Source: DATCMU01 sp036563245 (GTDB lineage Bacteria > Pseudomonadota > Alphaproteobacteria > Rhizobiales > Devosiaceae). From it: 53,385 nt of DNA. Below are positions 17,684 to 25,406 of this stretch, in pieces. The notes beneath the pieces are model-generated. The model saw only the letters and a list, made by a program, of their open reading frames with translations, was not told the DNA's origin and did not search any database. A program made the position numbers and the translations under genes. The DNA is taken from positions 1 to 53,385 of the forward strand of contig DATCMU010000004.1 in NCBI GenBank assembly GCA_036563245.1, read 5' to 3'. Numbering within the stretch: position 1 is the first letter of the stretch; every line of letters begins with the position of its first letter.

Positions 17684-18199
17684 TCAGGCGCGGTCGGGCA
17701 GGTTGTCGCGGGGCCCGGTGCTCCCCTCGCCACGGTCGTCGCGCGGGGCCGATTCGCGCCGGCTTCGCATGAAGTCATCGAATTCGGCCTTGTCGCGCGC
17801 CTTGCGCAGGTTGTCGAGGAAATCGGAGAATTCGGCCTGTTCCTCCTCGAGCCTGCTGAGGGTTTCCGCCTTGTAGTCGTCGAATGCGGCATTGCCACTG
17901 GGCCGGAATGCGCCGTGATGGCCATGCCAGTGGTGGCGCATCTCTTCCTTCCATGCATGGCAACGCGACCTCATGTCGTCGCGCATGGCGCGCCGCGCCT
18001 CGCGCATCTCCTGTCGCCGGGCCTTCCACTCGGCGCGCATGCCACTGCCGCGATACTCGGATTCAAAACTCATGCGTCTGCTCCATATCATGTAGGCGAG
18101 GATGGCGAGACCGAGCGGCCAGAAGACGACGAAGCCGCCGATCATGACCAGTATCCAGGCACCCTTGCCCCATTCATCCAGCTTGCTGACGATCTCCAC
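17684..18199 (-). CDS. DUF2852 membrane protein
   Basis: A 171-residue protein with one or two hydrophobic segments near the N-terminus (WGKGAWILVMIGGFVVFW, then GLAILAYMIW). Next comes a long charged region rich in Arg, Glu and His (EMREARRAMRDDMRSRCH) and a coiled-coil-like C-terminal part. DUF2852 proteins are widespread in Hyphomicrobiales and have no known function. The start is the GTG at 18199 with AGGAGG just upstream. The longer frame to 18319 crosses the AT-rich promoter and is not used. Confidence 0.82.
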   Translation of the reverse strand: MEIVSKLDEWGKGAWILVMIGGFVVFWPLGLAILAYMIWSRRMSFESEYRGSGMRAEWKARRQEMREARRAMRDDMRSRCHAWKEEMRHHWHGHHGAFRPSGNAAFDDYKAETLSRLEEEQAEFSDFLDNLRKARDKAEFDDFMRSRRESAPRDDRGEGSTGPRDNLPDRA

Positions 18200-18217
18200 A
18201 GCCTGCCTCCTGGTGTT

Positions 18218-18232
18218 AATGTTAATAACATT
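18218..18232. promoter_or_regulatory. AT-rich palindrome upstream of the DUF2852 gene
   Basis: AATGTTAATAACATT is a palindrome of two perfect 7-base arms around one base, 19 bp before the GTG start of the DUF2852 gene. It sits in a strikingly AT-rich island and is flanked by GTGT/TCAC. This looks like an operator. The TetR gene next door carries a related GTGAAT...TTACAC palindrome at its own start, so TetR is a candidate binder (inference). Confidence 0.4.
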
Positions 18233-18335
18233 CACATAAATCGGCAGACCGGCGGATTTGTCAAGGGCCGGGGTGTCGATTTTGTCCAGGGGCGGGCGTC
18301 CGGTGCCGGCGCCAACCATGTCCGGATCGCAGAGC

Positions 18336-18974
18336 CTATTGCCCTTCCTGCTGCCCCAGGCCGGACAGATAGATCATCATGCCCGCCTCCAGCAGGTCCT
18401 CCGGGCTCACCGGCAGGTTGCGCCTGGCGAGGTCGCCGCGCAGGAAAAGTGCGGCGATGCCGTGGGCCAGCGACCAGATATGCAGGGCGATCATCAGCGG
18501 CGGGGCGCGCCGTTGCGGCGGCAGGGTGGCATGCAGAGCCGCTGCCGCATCGCGCAGCACGCCCAGCGCGCGATCGGATTCGCGGGAGAGTTCGGGGTCG
18601 GCGCCGTGGTCGATGCCCGCCTCGAACATGGCAGCGAAATAGGCGGGTTTGCGGCGGGCGAAATCGAGGTAGGCGGCGCCGATCCGCTCCAGGGCCTGCA
18701 TTGGCGTGCCGCGGCCATTGTCCCAGGCGCGTTCAAGGCCGTCGGCGAATTCGGCGAAGCCGCGGTGGGCGACGGCGGCGATCAGGCCGGTGCGGTCCTT
18801 GAAGTGGCGGTAGAACGCCGCAGGGCTGACGCCGGCCATGCGGGCAGCCTCGGAAAGGGTCACCCCTTCGGTACCGTGATCGGCGATCAGCTTGAGGGCG
18901 GCCTCGATCAGCGCCTGGCGCAGGTTGCCGTGATGATAGCTGCGGCGGCCGCGCGGTTCGTTGAAGCGGTTCAT
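18336..18974 (-). CDS. TetR-family transcriptional regulator
   Basis: A 212-residue regulator. Residues about 12-60 form the TetR DNA-binding domain (HHGNLRQALIEAALKLIADH, then ARMAGVSPAAFYRHFKDRTG). The C-terminal ligand domain carries LHIWSLAHGIAALFLRGDL, the WHG-type pattern of TetR proteins that sense lipids or drugs. The ATG at 18974 is favoured over one at 18995 because a palindrome (18975-18991) directly abuts it. It is upstream of and on the same strand as the DUF2852 gene (136 bp gap). Confidence 0.85.
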   Translation of the reverse strand: MNRFNEPRGRRSYHHGNLRQALIEAALKLIADHGTEGVTLSEAARMAGVSPAAFYRHFKDRTGLIAAVAHRGFAEFADGLERAWDNGRGTPMQALERIGAAYLDFARRKPAYFAAMFEAGIDHGADPELSRESDRALGVLRDAAAALHATLPPQRRAPPLMIALHIWSLAHGIAALFLRGDLARRNLPVSPEDLLEAGMMIYLSGLGQQEGQ

Positions 18975-18991
18975 GTGAATATCTTTTACAC
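18975..18991. promoter_or_regulatory. Candidate autoregulatory operator of the TetR gene
   Basis: GTGAATATCTTTTACAC is an imperfect inverted repeat (GTGAAT with TTACAC) lying immediately upstream of the TetR start codon. TetR proteins usually repress themselves through such a site. It shares GTGAAT with the reverse strand of the DUF2852 promoter island (18218-18237). Confidence 0.35.
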
Positions 18992-19004
18992 TCAATCGGT
19001 GGAT

Positions 19005-19472
19005 TTACCAGCGCGCCATTCCGCCGGTCTGGCGCAGCGCCTCGCCCATCGCCATCGCCGCGGCGATGGCCACGTTCAGCGAGCGCCTGTGGGGCGCCAT
19101 CGGGATGCGCAGGGCCAGATCGGCTTTCACGGCCACATCGTCCGGCACCCCGGCGCTCTCGCGTCCAACGAGCAGAACATCGTCCGCGGTGAACCGGGTC
19201 CCATAGACGGAGGCATTCGCCTTCGTGGTCAGAAGTACAAGGCGCCTGCCGTCGGTCCGGCGCCACGCGTCGAAAGCCTCGAAGCTGTCGTGCTCGACGA
19301 TTTCGGCCCCCGATACGTAGTCCATCCCTGCCCGGCGCAACTGGCGGTCCGAGAAATTGAAGCCGGTCGGGTGGATCACGTGCAACGTGAAATCGAGGCA
19401 GGCGGCGAGCCGGATGAGGGTTCCCGTGTTCTGGGGAATATCAGGCTGGTAGAGGGCAAGTTGGGCGGTCAT
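19005..19472 (-). CDS. trmL: tRNA (cytidine/uridine-34-2'-O)-methyltransferase TrmL
   Basis: A 155-residue SPOUT methyltransferase that methylates the wobble ribose of tRNA-Leu. It has the family start LALYQPDIPQNTGTLIRLAACL and HPTGFNFSD. The knot that binds S-adenosylmethionine reads LVGRESAGVPD and IPMAPHRRSLNVAIAAAMAM. Length is typical of YibK/TrmL. It is divergent from petA. Confidence 0.9.
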   Translation of the reverse strand: MTAQLALYQPDIPQNTGTLIRLAACLDFTLHVIHPTGFNFSDRQLRRAGMDYVSGAEIVEHDSFEAFDAWRRTDGRRLVLLTTKANASVYGTRFTADDVLLVGRESAGVPDDVAVKADLALRIPMAPHRRSLNVAIAAAMAMGEALRQTGGMARW

Positions 19473-19705
19473 GCGGGGGCCTGTTGGGTCAAGGCTTGCA
19501 GAATGTGGTGGGTATAGTGTCGCAGGTTGGCCCTGTCACCTGAACGCGGACTGGACAAGACGCCGCGTCAATGCAAAAAGAACCCGCAATTCCGCGCCGC
19601 TCAGAGGGCGAGCGGGGTCGATTCGTGCGTGTTTGCAGACCAGCCGCGCCGGTCGACAATGCCTTTAAGAAATCGGACGGGGGCAGAACCTTGGCAACGG
19701 AAAGC

Positions 19706-20218
19706 ATGACAGAACCGACGAGACGGGATTTTCTCTATGTCGCGACGGGCGCTGCGGGCGTGGTCGGCGTCGCGGGCGTGGCCTGGCCACTCATCGATCA
19801 GATGAATCCAGACAAGTCGGTCCTCGCCCTGGCGTCGATCGAAGTCGACCTGACCTCGATACCGGTTGGCGGCGGCGTCACGGTGAAGTGGCGCGGCATG
19901 CCGGTCTTCATTCGCAACCGGCCCGAGGCTGACATCAAGGCGATGGAAGCCACGCCGATGGCGGACCTCAAGGACCCCGAGGCCGACTCGGCGCGCGTCA
20001 AGGAAGGGCATGCCAACTGGCTTGTGATGATCGGCGTGTGCACGCACCTTGGCTGCATCCCGCTGTTCAACGAAGGCGATTTCAAGGATGGGTGGTTCTG
20101 CCCGTGCCACGGATCGCAATACGATGCATCCGGGCGCATCATCAGGGGGCCGGCGCCGAAGAACCTGGTGATTCCGCCTTACGAGTTCGTCAGCGACACC
20201 AAGATAAAGATCGGCTAA
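19706..20218 (+). CDS. petA: Ubiquinol-cytochrome c reductase, Rieske iron-sulfur subunit
   Basis: A 170-residue Rieske protein of the cytochrome bc1 complex. Near the N-terminus, TRRDFLYVATG is a twin-arginine motif leading into the membrane anchor (GAAGVVGVAGVAWPLI). The 2Fe-2S cluster is bound by CTHLGC and CPCHGS near residues 112-135. The ATG at 19706 is used; a TTG at 19691 would add LATES and is possible, since neither has a clear ribosome-binding site. It heads the petABC operon. Confidence 0.93.
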   Translation: MTEPTRRDFLYVATGAAGVVGVAGVAWPLIDQMNPDKSVLALASIEVDLTSIPVGGGVTVKWRGMPVFIRNRPEADIKAMEATPMADLKDPEADSARVKEGHANWLVMIGVCTHLGCIPLFNEGDFKDGWFCPCHGSQYDASGRIIRGPAPKNLVIPPYEFVSDTKIKIG

Positions 20219-20231
20219 GGGGGCGCCATCA

Positions 20232-21482
20232 ATGTCCGAACACAGCAATTACACGCCTTCGACCGGCATCGAGAAGTGGCTGGACGAGCGCCTGCCGCTG
20301 ATCCGTTTCGCCAAGGCGACCGTGGTCGATTTTCCCACCCCGAAGAACCTCAACTACTGGTGGACCTTCGGCGGCATCCTCGCCTTCATGCTGGCGTCGC
20401 AGATCGTGACGGGCATCATCCTGGCGATGCATTTCACCCCCAATGTCGGGCTTGCATTCGACTCGGTCGAGCACCTCAAGCGCGACGTGAACTACGGCGC
20501 GTTCATCCAGGCGGCGCACTCGGTGGGCGCCTCGATGTTCTTCTTCGCGGTCTATGTCCACATCTTCCGCGGGCTGTTCTACGGCTCCTACAAGGCGCCG
20601 CGCGAGATCCTCTGGATGCTCGGCGTGCTGATCTTCCTTCTGATGATGGCCACCGCCTTCATGGGTTACGTGCTCCCCTGGGGCCAGATGAGCTTCTGGG
20701 GCGCAACGGTGATCACCAACCTGTTCTCGGCCATCCCGATCGTGGGCGAACCGATCATGGAGTGGCTGCGCGGCGGCTTTGCTGTCGGCAATCCGACGCT
20801 CAACCGGTTCTTCTCGCTGCACTACCTGCTGCCCTTCGTCATCGCGGCGGTCGTGGTGCTGCACATCTGGGCGCTGCACGTGCCCGGCAACAACAACCCC
20901 ACCGGCGTCGAGGTCAAGTCGAGCCGCGATACGGTTCCCTTCCATCCCTACTACACGATGAAGGACCTGTTCGCGATCGTGGTGTTCCTCATCCCCTTCG
21001 CGTGGTTCGTGTTCTTCGCGCCCAACATCCTTGGCAACGCGGACAACTTCATCCAGGCCAACCCGTTGCAGACGCCGGCCGAGATCGTGCCTGAATGGTA
21101 CCTGCTGCCATTCTATGCGATGCTGCGCGGCATCACCTTCAACGTGGGCCCGATCGACTCCAAGCTCGGCGGCGTGATCGTGATGTTCGCCTCGATCCTC
21201 TTGTTGTTCGTGCTGCCCTGGCTCGACCGGTCGAAGGTGCGCTCCGGCGCGTTCCGCCCGATGTTCCAGGTCTTCTATACGATGCTGGTGATCTCGTTCC
21301 TCGCCCTGATGTGGCTGGGCTCGCAGAAGGCCGAGGGGCTCTATGTGCACCTGTCGCAGTTCTTCACCGCCTACTACTTCGCCTATTTCCTGATCATCCT
21401 GCCCGTGCTCAGCCGGGTCGAGACGCCCCGGCCGCTGCCGGTGAGCATCGCCGACAGCGTGTTGGGCAAGGCAAAAGCGTGA
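20232..21482 (+). CDS. petB: Cytochrome b of the bc1 complex
   Basis: A 416-residue, eight-helix cytochrome b that carries both b haems and the quinol/quinone sites. Visible are the haem-ligand regions AAHSVGASMFFFAVYVH and VVLHIWALHVPGNNNP, and the Qo-site glutamate in AEIVPEWYLLPFYAML. It is a full-length, one-piece protein (not split as b6/subunit IV). It starts 13 bp after petA. Confidence 0.96.
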   Translation: MSEHSNYTPSTGIEKWLDERLPLIRFAKATVVDFPTPKNLNYWWTFGGILAFMLASQIVTGIILAMHFTPNVGLAFDSVEHLKRDVNYGAFIQAAHSVGASMFFFAVYVHIFRGLFYGSYKAPREILWMLGVLIFLLMMATAFMGYVLPWGQMSFWGATVITNLFSAIPIVGEPIMEWLRGGFAVGNPTLNRFFSLHYLLPFVIAAVVVLHIWALHVPGNNNPTGVEVKSSRDTVPFHPYYTMKDLFAIVVFLIPFAWFVFFAPNILGNADNFIQANPLQTPAEIVPEWYLLPFYAMLRGITFNVGPIDSKLGGVIVMFASILLLFVLPWLDRSKVRSGAFRPMFQVFYTMLVISFLALMWLGSQKAEGLYVHLSQFFTAYYFAYFLIILPVLSRVETPRPLPVSIADSVLGKAKA

Positions 21483-21505
21483 ACCGGCGAAGAGGGAACG
21501 ATACG

Positions 21506-22339
21506 ATGATCAAGAAAAGCGTAATCGCCGCCATCCTGCTCGCCGTGCCCATGGCATTGGCCGGCGCGCAGGCCCAGGCCGCACAGGCCGAAGGCACCCA
21601 TGCCGAGCAGTTGAGCTGGAGCTTCGCGGGTCCGTTCGGCACGTATGACACCAACCAGTTGCGCCGCGGCTTTCAGGTGTTCAAGGAAGTTTGCGCCTCG
21701 TGCCATTCGGCCGACATGCTGGCTTTCCGCAATCTGGAACAACCAGGTGGCCCTGAGTACTCGGCGGCGCAGGTCAAGGCGCTCGCGGCGACCTATACCA
21801 TTGCCGACGAAACGGCGCAGGGCGGCGAGCGGCCCGGTGTGCCGTCCGACTACTGGCCGGCGCCCTTTGCCTCCGAGCAGGACGCGCGCGATGCCAATGG
21901 CGGCGCGCTGCCTCCTGACATGTCGGTTCTGGCCAAGGCGCGTGGCATCCACCAGCCCTTCCCCTACTGGTTGTTCAACTACTTCACCACCTACCAGGAA
22001 AGCGGGACCGACTATATCTACAACCTGCTGACCAGCTACACGGACGCGCCGGCTGACTTCAAGCTGCCCGATGGCAAGTACTACAATGCGTTCTTCTCCG
22101 GCCACGCGATTTCCATGCCGCCTCCGCTCAGCGACGGTCTGGTCAGCTACGAAGGCGAGGGCGTCCCGCAGACCACCGAGCAATATGCCAAGGATGTCGC
22201 GGCCTATCTGACATGGGTCTCCGACCCCGGGCTCGATGGCCGCAAGGAAGCCGGATTCCGCGTGATCCTGTTCCTCATCCTGTTCGCCGGTCTGATGTAT
22301 CTGACCAAGCGCAAGCTCTGGGCCAATGTCGAGCATTGA
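21506..22339 (+). CDS. petC: Cytochrome c1
   Basis: A 277-residue protein: signal peptide (KSVIAAILLAVPMALAGAQA), covalent haem site CASCHS near residue 70, Met ligand in AISMPPPLSD, and a C-terminal membrane anchor (VILFLILFAGLMYLTKRKLW). It passes electrons from the Rieske protein to soluble cytochrome c in the periplasm. It is the last petABC gene; a stem-loop follows at 22368. Confidence 0.95.
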   Translation: MIKKSVIAAILLAVPMALAGAQAQAAQAEGTHAEQLSWSFAGPFGTYDTNQLRRGFQVFKEVCASCHSADMLAFRNLEQPGGPEYSAAQVKALAATYTIADETAQGGERPGVPSDYWPAPFASEQDARDANGGALPPDMSVLAKARGIHQPFPYWLFNYFTTYQESGTDYIYNLLTSYTDAPADFKLPDGKYYNAFFSGHAISMPPPLSDGLVSYEGEGVPQTTEQYAKDVAAYLTWVSDPGLDGRKEAGFRVILFLILFAGLMYLTKRKLWANVEH

Positions 22340-22367
22340 TCTTCGGGGTCAGAATCTGAATCTGCGA

Positions 22368-22385
22368 GGGGCCCTGTCGGGCCCC
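22368..22385 (+). terminator. Stem-loop after petC
   Basis: GGGGCCC (22368-22374) and GGGCCCC (22379-22385) form a perfect 7 bp stem with loop TGTC, followed by TTGTC. The stem is strong but the T run is poor, so termination may be partial and mtnP-apt may be transcribed with petABC. Confidence 0.55.
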
Positions 22386-22419
22386 TTGTCATGTGTGCAG
22401 CAAGGGGGGCTCTGAAGGC

Positions 22420-23310
22420 ATGCCGAAGACGGTGCTTGGGGTCGTCGGCGGATCCGGGGTCTATGACCTGCCGGGATTGTCGAACAAGCAATGGGTCGAT
22501 GTGCAAAGCCCGTTCGGCAAGCCATCGGACGAGATCCTGTTTGCCGAATTCGAGGGACTTCCGGTTCGGTTTCTGCCGCGGCACGGCAGGGGGCACCGCC
22601 TGTCGCCGGACGGCATTGACTATCGGGCCAATATCGACGCGCTGAAGAGGGCTGGCGTGACCGATCTTGTCAGCATATCGGCGGTGGGGTCGTTGCGAGA
22701 AGAACTGGAGCCGGGTCGTTTCGTGCTGGTGGACCAGTATGTCGATCGCACCAATGGCCGCGCGAGGAGCTTCTTTGGCAATGGGCTGGTGGCTCATGTT
22801 CCGTTGGCCGAACCTGCCGCGGCACACCTGCTGGACGTGGCGCAGGCGGCGGCGGATGCGCTCGAAATCGCGTACCGACGGGGCGGTACGCTGGTGGTGA
22901 TCGAGGGGCCGCAGTTTTCCACCAGGGCGGAGAGCGAGCTTTATCGCCAGTGGGGCGCCGACGTGATCGGCATGACGGCGATGCCGGAAGCCAGGCTGGC
23001 CCGGGAGGCCGAGATTGCCTATGCAACGATCGCCATGGTCACCGACTACGATTGCTGGCATCCAGGACACGATGCCGTCGACGTCGGTGCGGTCGTCCAG
23101 GTGCTCAACGCAAATCGGGGCAAGGCGCAGGCGCTCGTTGCCGAGATCGCGCGGCGCATGTCCCGCGAAATGGTTGACTGTCCGGCGCGACGGGCGCTGG
23201 ACTTCGCGATCATGACCGCTCAAGACAAGCGGGACGCACAGGCGATTGCCCGTCTGGACGCGGTGGCCGGGCGTGTTCTGCGCCCTGGGCAAAATGGGCC
23301 GCAGGGTTAG
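22420..23310 (+). CDS. mtnP: S-methyl-5'-thioadenosine phosphorylase
   Basis: A 296-residue purine-nucleoside-phosphorylase-family enzyme that splits 5'-methylthioadenosine into adenine and 5-methylthioribose-1-phosphate. Key blocks: GVVGGSGVYDLPGL, PRHGRGHRLSP, VSISAVGSLREEL, IEGPQFSTRAESELY, MTAMPEARLARE and TDYDCWHPG. The ATG at 22420 gives the standard start MPKTVLGVVGGSG. Its product adenine is the substrate of the apt gene 16 bp downstream, so the pair forms an adenine-salvage unit. Confidence 0.93.
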   Translation: MPKTVLGVVGGSGVYDLPGLSNKQWVDVQSPFGKPSDEILFAEFEGLPVRFLPRHGRGHRLSPDGIDYRANIDALKRAGVTDLVSISAVGSLREELEPGRFVLVDQYVDRTNGRARSFFGNGLVAHVPLAEPAAAHLLDVAQAAADALEIAYRRGGTLVVIEGPQFSTRAESELYRQWGADVIGMTAMPEARLAREAEIAYATIAMVTDYDCWHPGHDAVDVGAVVQVLNANRGKAQALVAEIARRMSREMVDCPARRALDFAIMTAQDKRDAQAIARLDAVAGRVLRPGQNGPQG

Positions 23311-23326
23311 TGGCAGGAACAGGACG

Positions 23327-23860
23327 ATGAGCATGGATCTCAAGGCGCTGGTGCGGACCATTCCCGACTATCCCAAGGCCGGGATCATGTTCCGCGACAT
23401 CACCACGCTGATCGAGCACCCCGCCGGCTTCCAGGAAAGCGTGGAACGGCTGGCCGCGCCCTACAGGGATAGCGGGTTCACCCATGTGGCCGGTATCGAG
23501 GCCCGGGGCTTCATTTTCGGCGCGGCGGTTTCCATGGTTCTGGGGCTTGGTTTCGTGCCGATCCGCAAGCGCGGCAAGTTGCCCGGCGAAACGCTGGGGC
23601 AGAACTATGCGCTCGAATACGGTGTCGACACGATCGAGATCCACGCCGATGTGGTCAATCGCGCGCACAAGGTCCTGCTGGTCGATGACCTGATCGCCAC
23701 CGGTGGCACGGCGCTGGCGGCGGTGGCCCTGCTCAGGCGCACAGGGGCGACCTGCGACGACGCGGGCTTCGTGATCGATCTTCCGGCACTGGGCGGGGCA
23801 GACAAGCTGCGCGCCGAGAATGTGCTGGTCCACACGCTGATGAGCTTCGAGGGCGACTGA
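23327..23860 (+). CDS. apt: Adenine phosphoribosyltransferase
   Basis: A 177-residue type I phosphoribosyltransferase that makes AMP from adenine and PRPP. Signature segments: TIPDYPKAGIMFRDITTL, GIEARGFIFG, PIRKRGKLPG and the PRPP-binding VLLVDDLIATGGTALA. The ATG at 23327 has AGGA just upstream; a second ATG follows two codons later. It completes recycling of adenine released by MtnP. Confidence 0.95.
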   Translation: MSMDLKALVRTIPDYPKAGIMFRDITTLIEHPAGFQESVERLAAPYRDSGFTHVAGIEARGFIFGAAVSMVLGLGFVPIRKRGKLPGETLGQNYALEYGVDTIEIHADVVNRAHKVLLVDDLIATGGTALAAVALLRRTGATCDDAGFVIDLPALGGADKLRAENVLVHTLMSFEGD

Positions 23861-23871
23861 ACGCCTGCCGG

Positions 23872-24354
23872 TCAGCTGGCGCCGCGCATCCTCGAGAAGC
23901 CTGCGAAGGTCGTCGTATAGACGAGTTCGTCGCGGTGATTGACGGCGTCGAGGCGATTGAAGACCAGCCCCCAGCCGGGAAGGGAATTCGACGGGCGCTT
24001 GCCGGTGACGGTGAGGATGTAGCGCACGGTGTCGCCTGGCCGCACCGGCGCCCGGAATTCCATCTTGTCGACGCCGGGGGAGGGGCCGGCGATCCCGGGC
24101 TCCTCGCCAAGGCCGCGCAGCCGGTCCGCCTCGGCGGCAAGCGCGTCGACCATCAGGCGTTGCCCGACAGCGACCGTGTGCCAGCCCGACGCAATCAGGC
24201 CGCCGAAATGGCTATTGTGCGCGGCTTCGGGATCGAGATGGAAATACTGTGGATCGTAGGCCCTGGCGAAACGAATGATCTCGTCGGCGGTGAACGTGTG
24301 CGCCCCGAGTGGATGGGGTTTGTCGAGTTCGACGTCCTCGAACCAACGGGTCAT
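23872..24354 (-). CDS. MaoC-like hotdog dehydratase
   Basis: A 160-residue hotdog-fold protein with the MaoC pattern FARAYDPQYFHLDPEAA followed by FGGLIASGWHT, the hydratase-2 region with Asp and His catalytic residues. Such proteins hydrate enoyl-CoAs or related thioesters. The substrate is not known. Its start overlaps the stop of the upstream MaoC gene (ATGA), so the two are translated together and may form a heterodimer. Confidence 0.85.
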   Translation of the reverse strand: MTRWFEDVELDKPHPLGAHTFTADEIIRFARAYDPQYFHLDPEAAHNSHFGGLIASGWHTVAVGQRLMVDALAAEADRLRGLGEEPGIAGPSPGVDKMEFRAPVRPGDTVRYILTVTGKRPSNSLPGWGLVFNRLDAVNHRDELVYTTTFAGFSRMRGAS

Positions 24355-24836
24355 TGCCTGGCCTCGCTCGCGGGATCAGTCCGGCGCTCGATCAGATTGG
24401 CGAGTGTCATGGTCATCACAGGCTCGCCATTCTGGTTGGAAATGGCGAAGGCGAAGCTGGCGATGCCCCATTCGGGATGAGACCTGCTGGGGCGCAAGGA
24501 GGCGATGGTCGCCGTGCCGCCGATCGAATCGCCAGCCAGAACTGGCCGCAACCATCTCAGGTCGGAAAAACCCAACCCTCCGGCAGAAGCCGCCCTGGAA
24601 AGGCATGCATCAACCAGCATGCGCAAGGACAACCCGGAGGTCTGCCAGCCGCTGGCGGCAAGACCGCCCAGAAGCGAGGCGCGGGCGGCTTCCTCGTCCA
24701 GATGGAAAGGGAAGGGATCGAATTCGCGGGCGAATTCGACAATCATCTCACGCGTCACCTCGACGGGTCCGAGTTCGAACACCTCGCCTTCGGTCATGTC
24801 CTCGAAATAGCGGGTCGCAAGCGCACTATCAGTCAT
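24351..24836 (-). CDS. MaoC-like hotdog dehydratase, second copy
   Basis: A 161-residue MaoC-like protein with FAREFDPFPFHLDEEAA and LGGLAASGWQTSGL. Compared with its neighbour, the usual His after GW is replaced by Gln (GWQT instead of GWHT), so one partner may be structural. This recalls two-subunit hydratases but is only inference. The two proteins clearly arose by duplication. Confidence 0.83.
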   Translation of the reverse strand: MTDSALATRYFEDMTEGEVFELGPVEVTREMIVEFAREFDPFPFHLDEEAARASLLGGLAASGWQTSGLSLRMLVDACLSRAASAGGLGFSDLRWLRPVLAGDSIGGTATIASLRPSRSHPEWGIASFAFAISNQNGEPVMTMTLANLIERRTDPASEARQ

Positions 24837-24897
24837 GCAATTGCCGTATAGGTCAAATCCTTGTGTGGCAAGGGAGTCTGACGACTTGTCGCGTAGA

Positions 24898-25299
24898 TCA
24901 GGCGGGCTTGAAGTTCATGGCAACGCCGTTGATGCAGTAACGCAGGTGGGTGGGGGGCGGCCCGTCGTCGAAGACATGCCCCAGATGCGAGCCGCAAGTG
25001 GCGCAATGCACCTCGGTTCGGACCATGAAATGGGATCTGTCGGTGCTGGTTTCGACGGCCCCGGGGATGGGTTCGTTAAAACTCGGCCAACCGGTGCCAC
25101 TTTCGAATTTCACATCGGTTGCGAAAAGCGGACTGTCACAGCCGGCGCAAAAGAAGGTGCCGGCACGCTTTTCGGTGAGAAGGGCGCAACTCCCGGGGGC
25201 TTCGGTGCCGTGGCCGCGCATGACGCGGTATTGCTCCGGGGTGAGAAGGGCGCGCCACTCGGCATCGGTCCGTGTGACAGGAAATGTGTTCTCCTGCAT
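24898..25299 (-). CDS. msrB: Peptide-methionine (R)-S-oxide reductase
   Basis: A 133-residue MsrB that repairs methionine-R-sulfoxide. Structural zinc is bound by two Cys pairs (FFCAGC and HCATCGSHLGHVF). GTGWPSFNEP is the substrate loop, and the catalytic Cys lies in LRYCINGVAMNF. Length and motifs are standard. It stands alone between the MaoC pair and the ATP-grasp gene. Confidence 0.95.
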   Translation of the reverse strand: MQENTFPVTRTDAEWRALLTPEQYRVMRGHGTEAPGSCALLTEKRAGTFFCAGCDSPLFATDVKFESGTGWPSFNEPIPGAVETSTDRSHFMVRTEVHCATCGSHLGHVFDDGPPPTHLRYCINGVAMNFKPA

Positions 25300-25406
25300 C
25301 TAAGCCTCCGCGAAATCAGGTGAAACCAACATATAGGCGCTTCTGGAGCCGGGCCAAGCACTGTTCGATCAGTCTTTGGTGATCGCGGCCCTGCCGAAGC
25401 ACCCGG

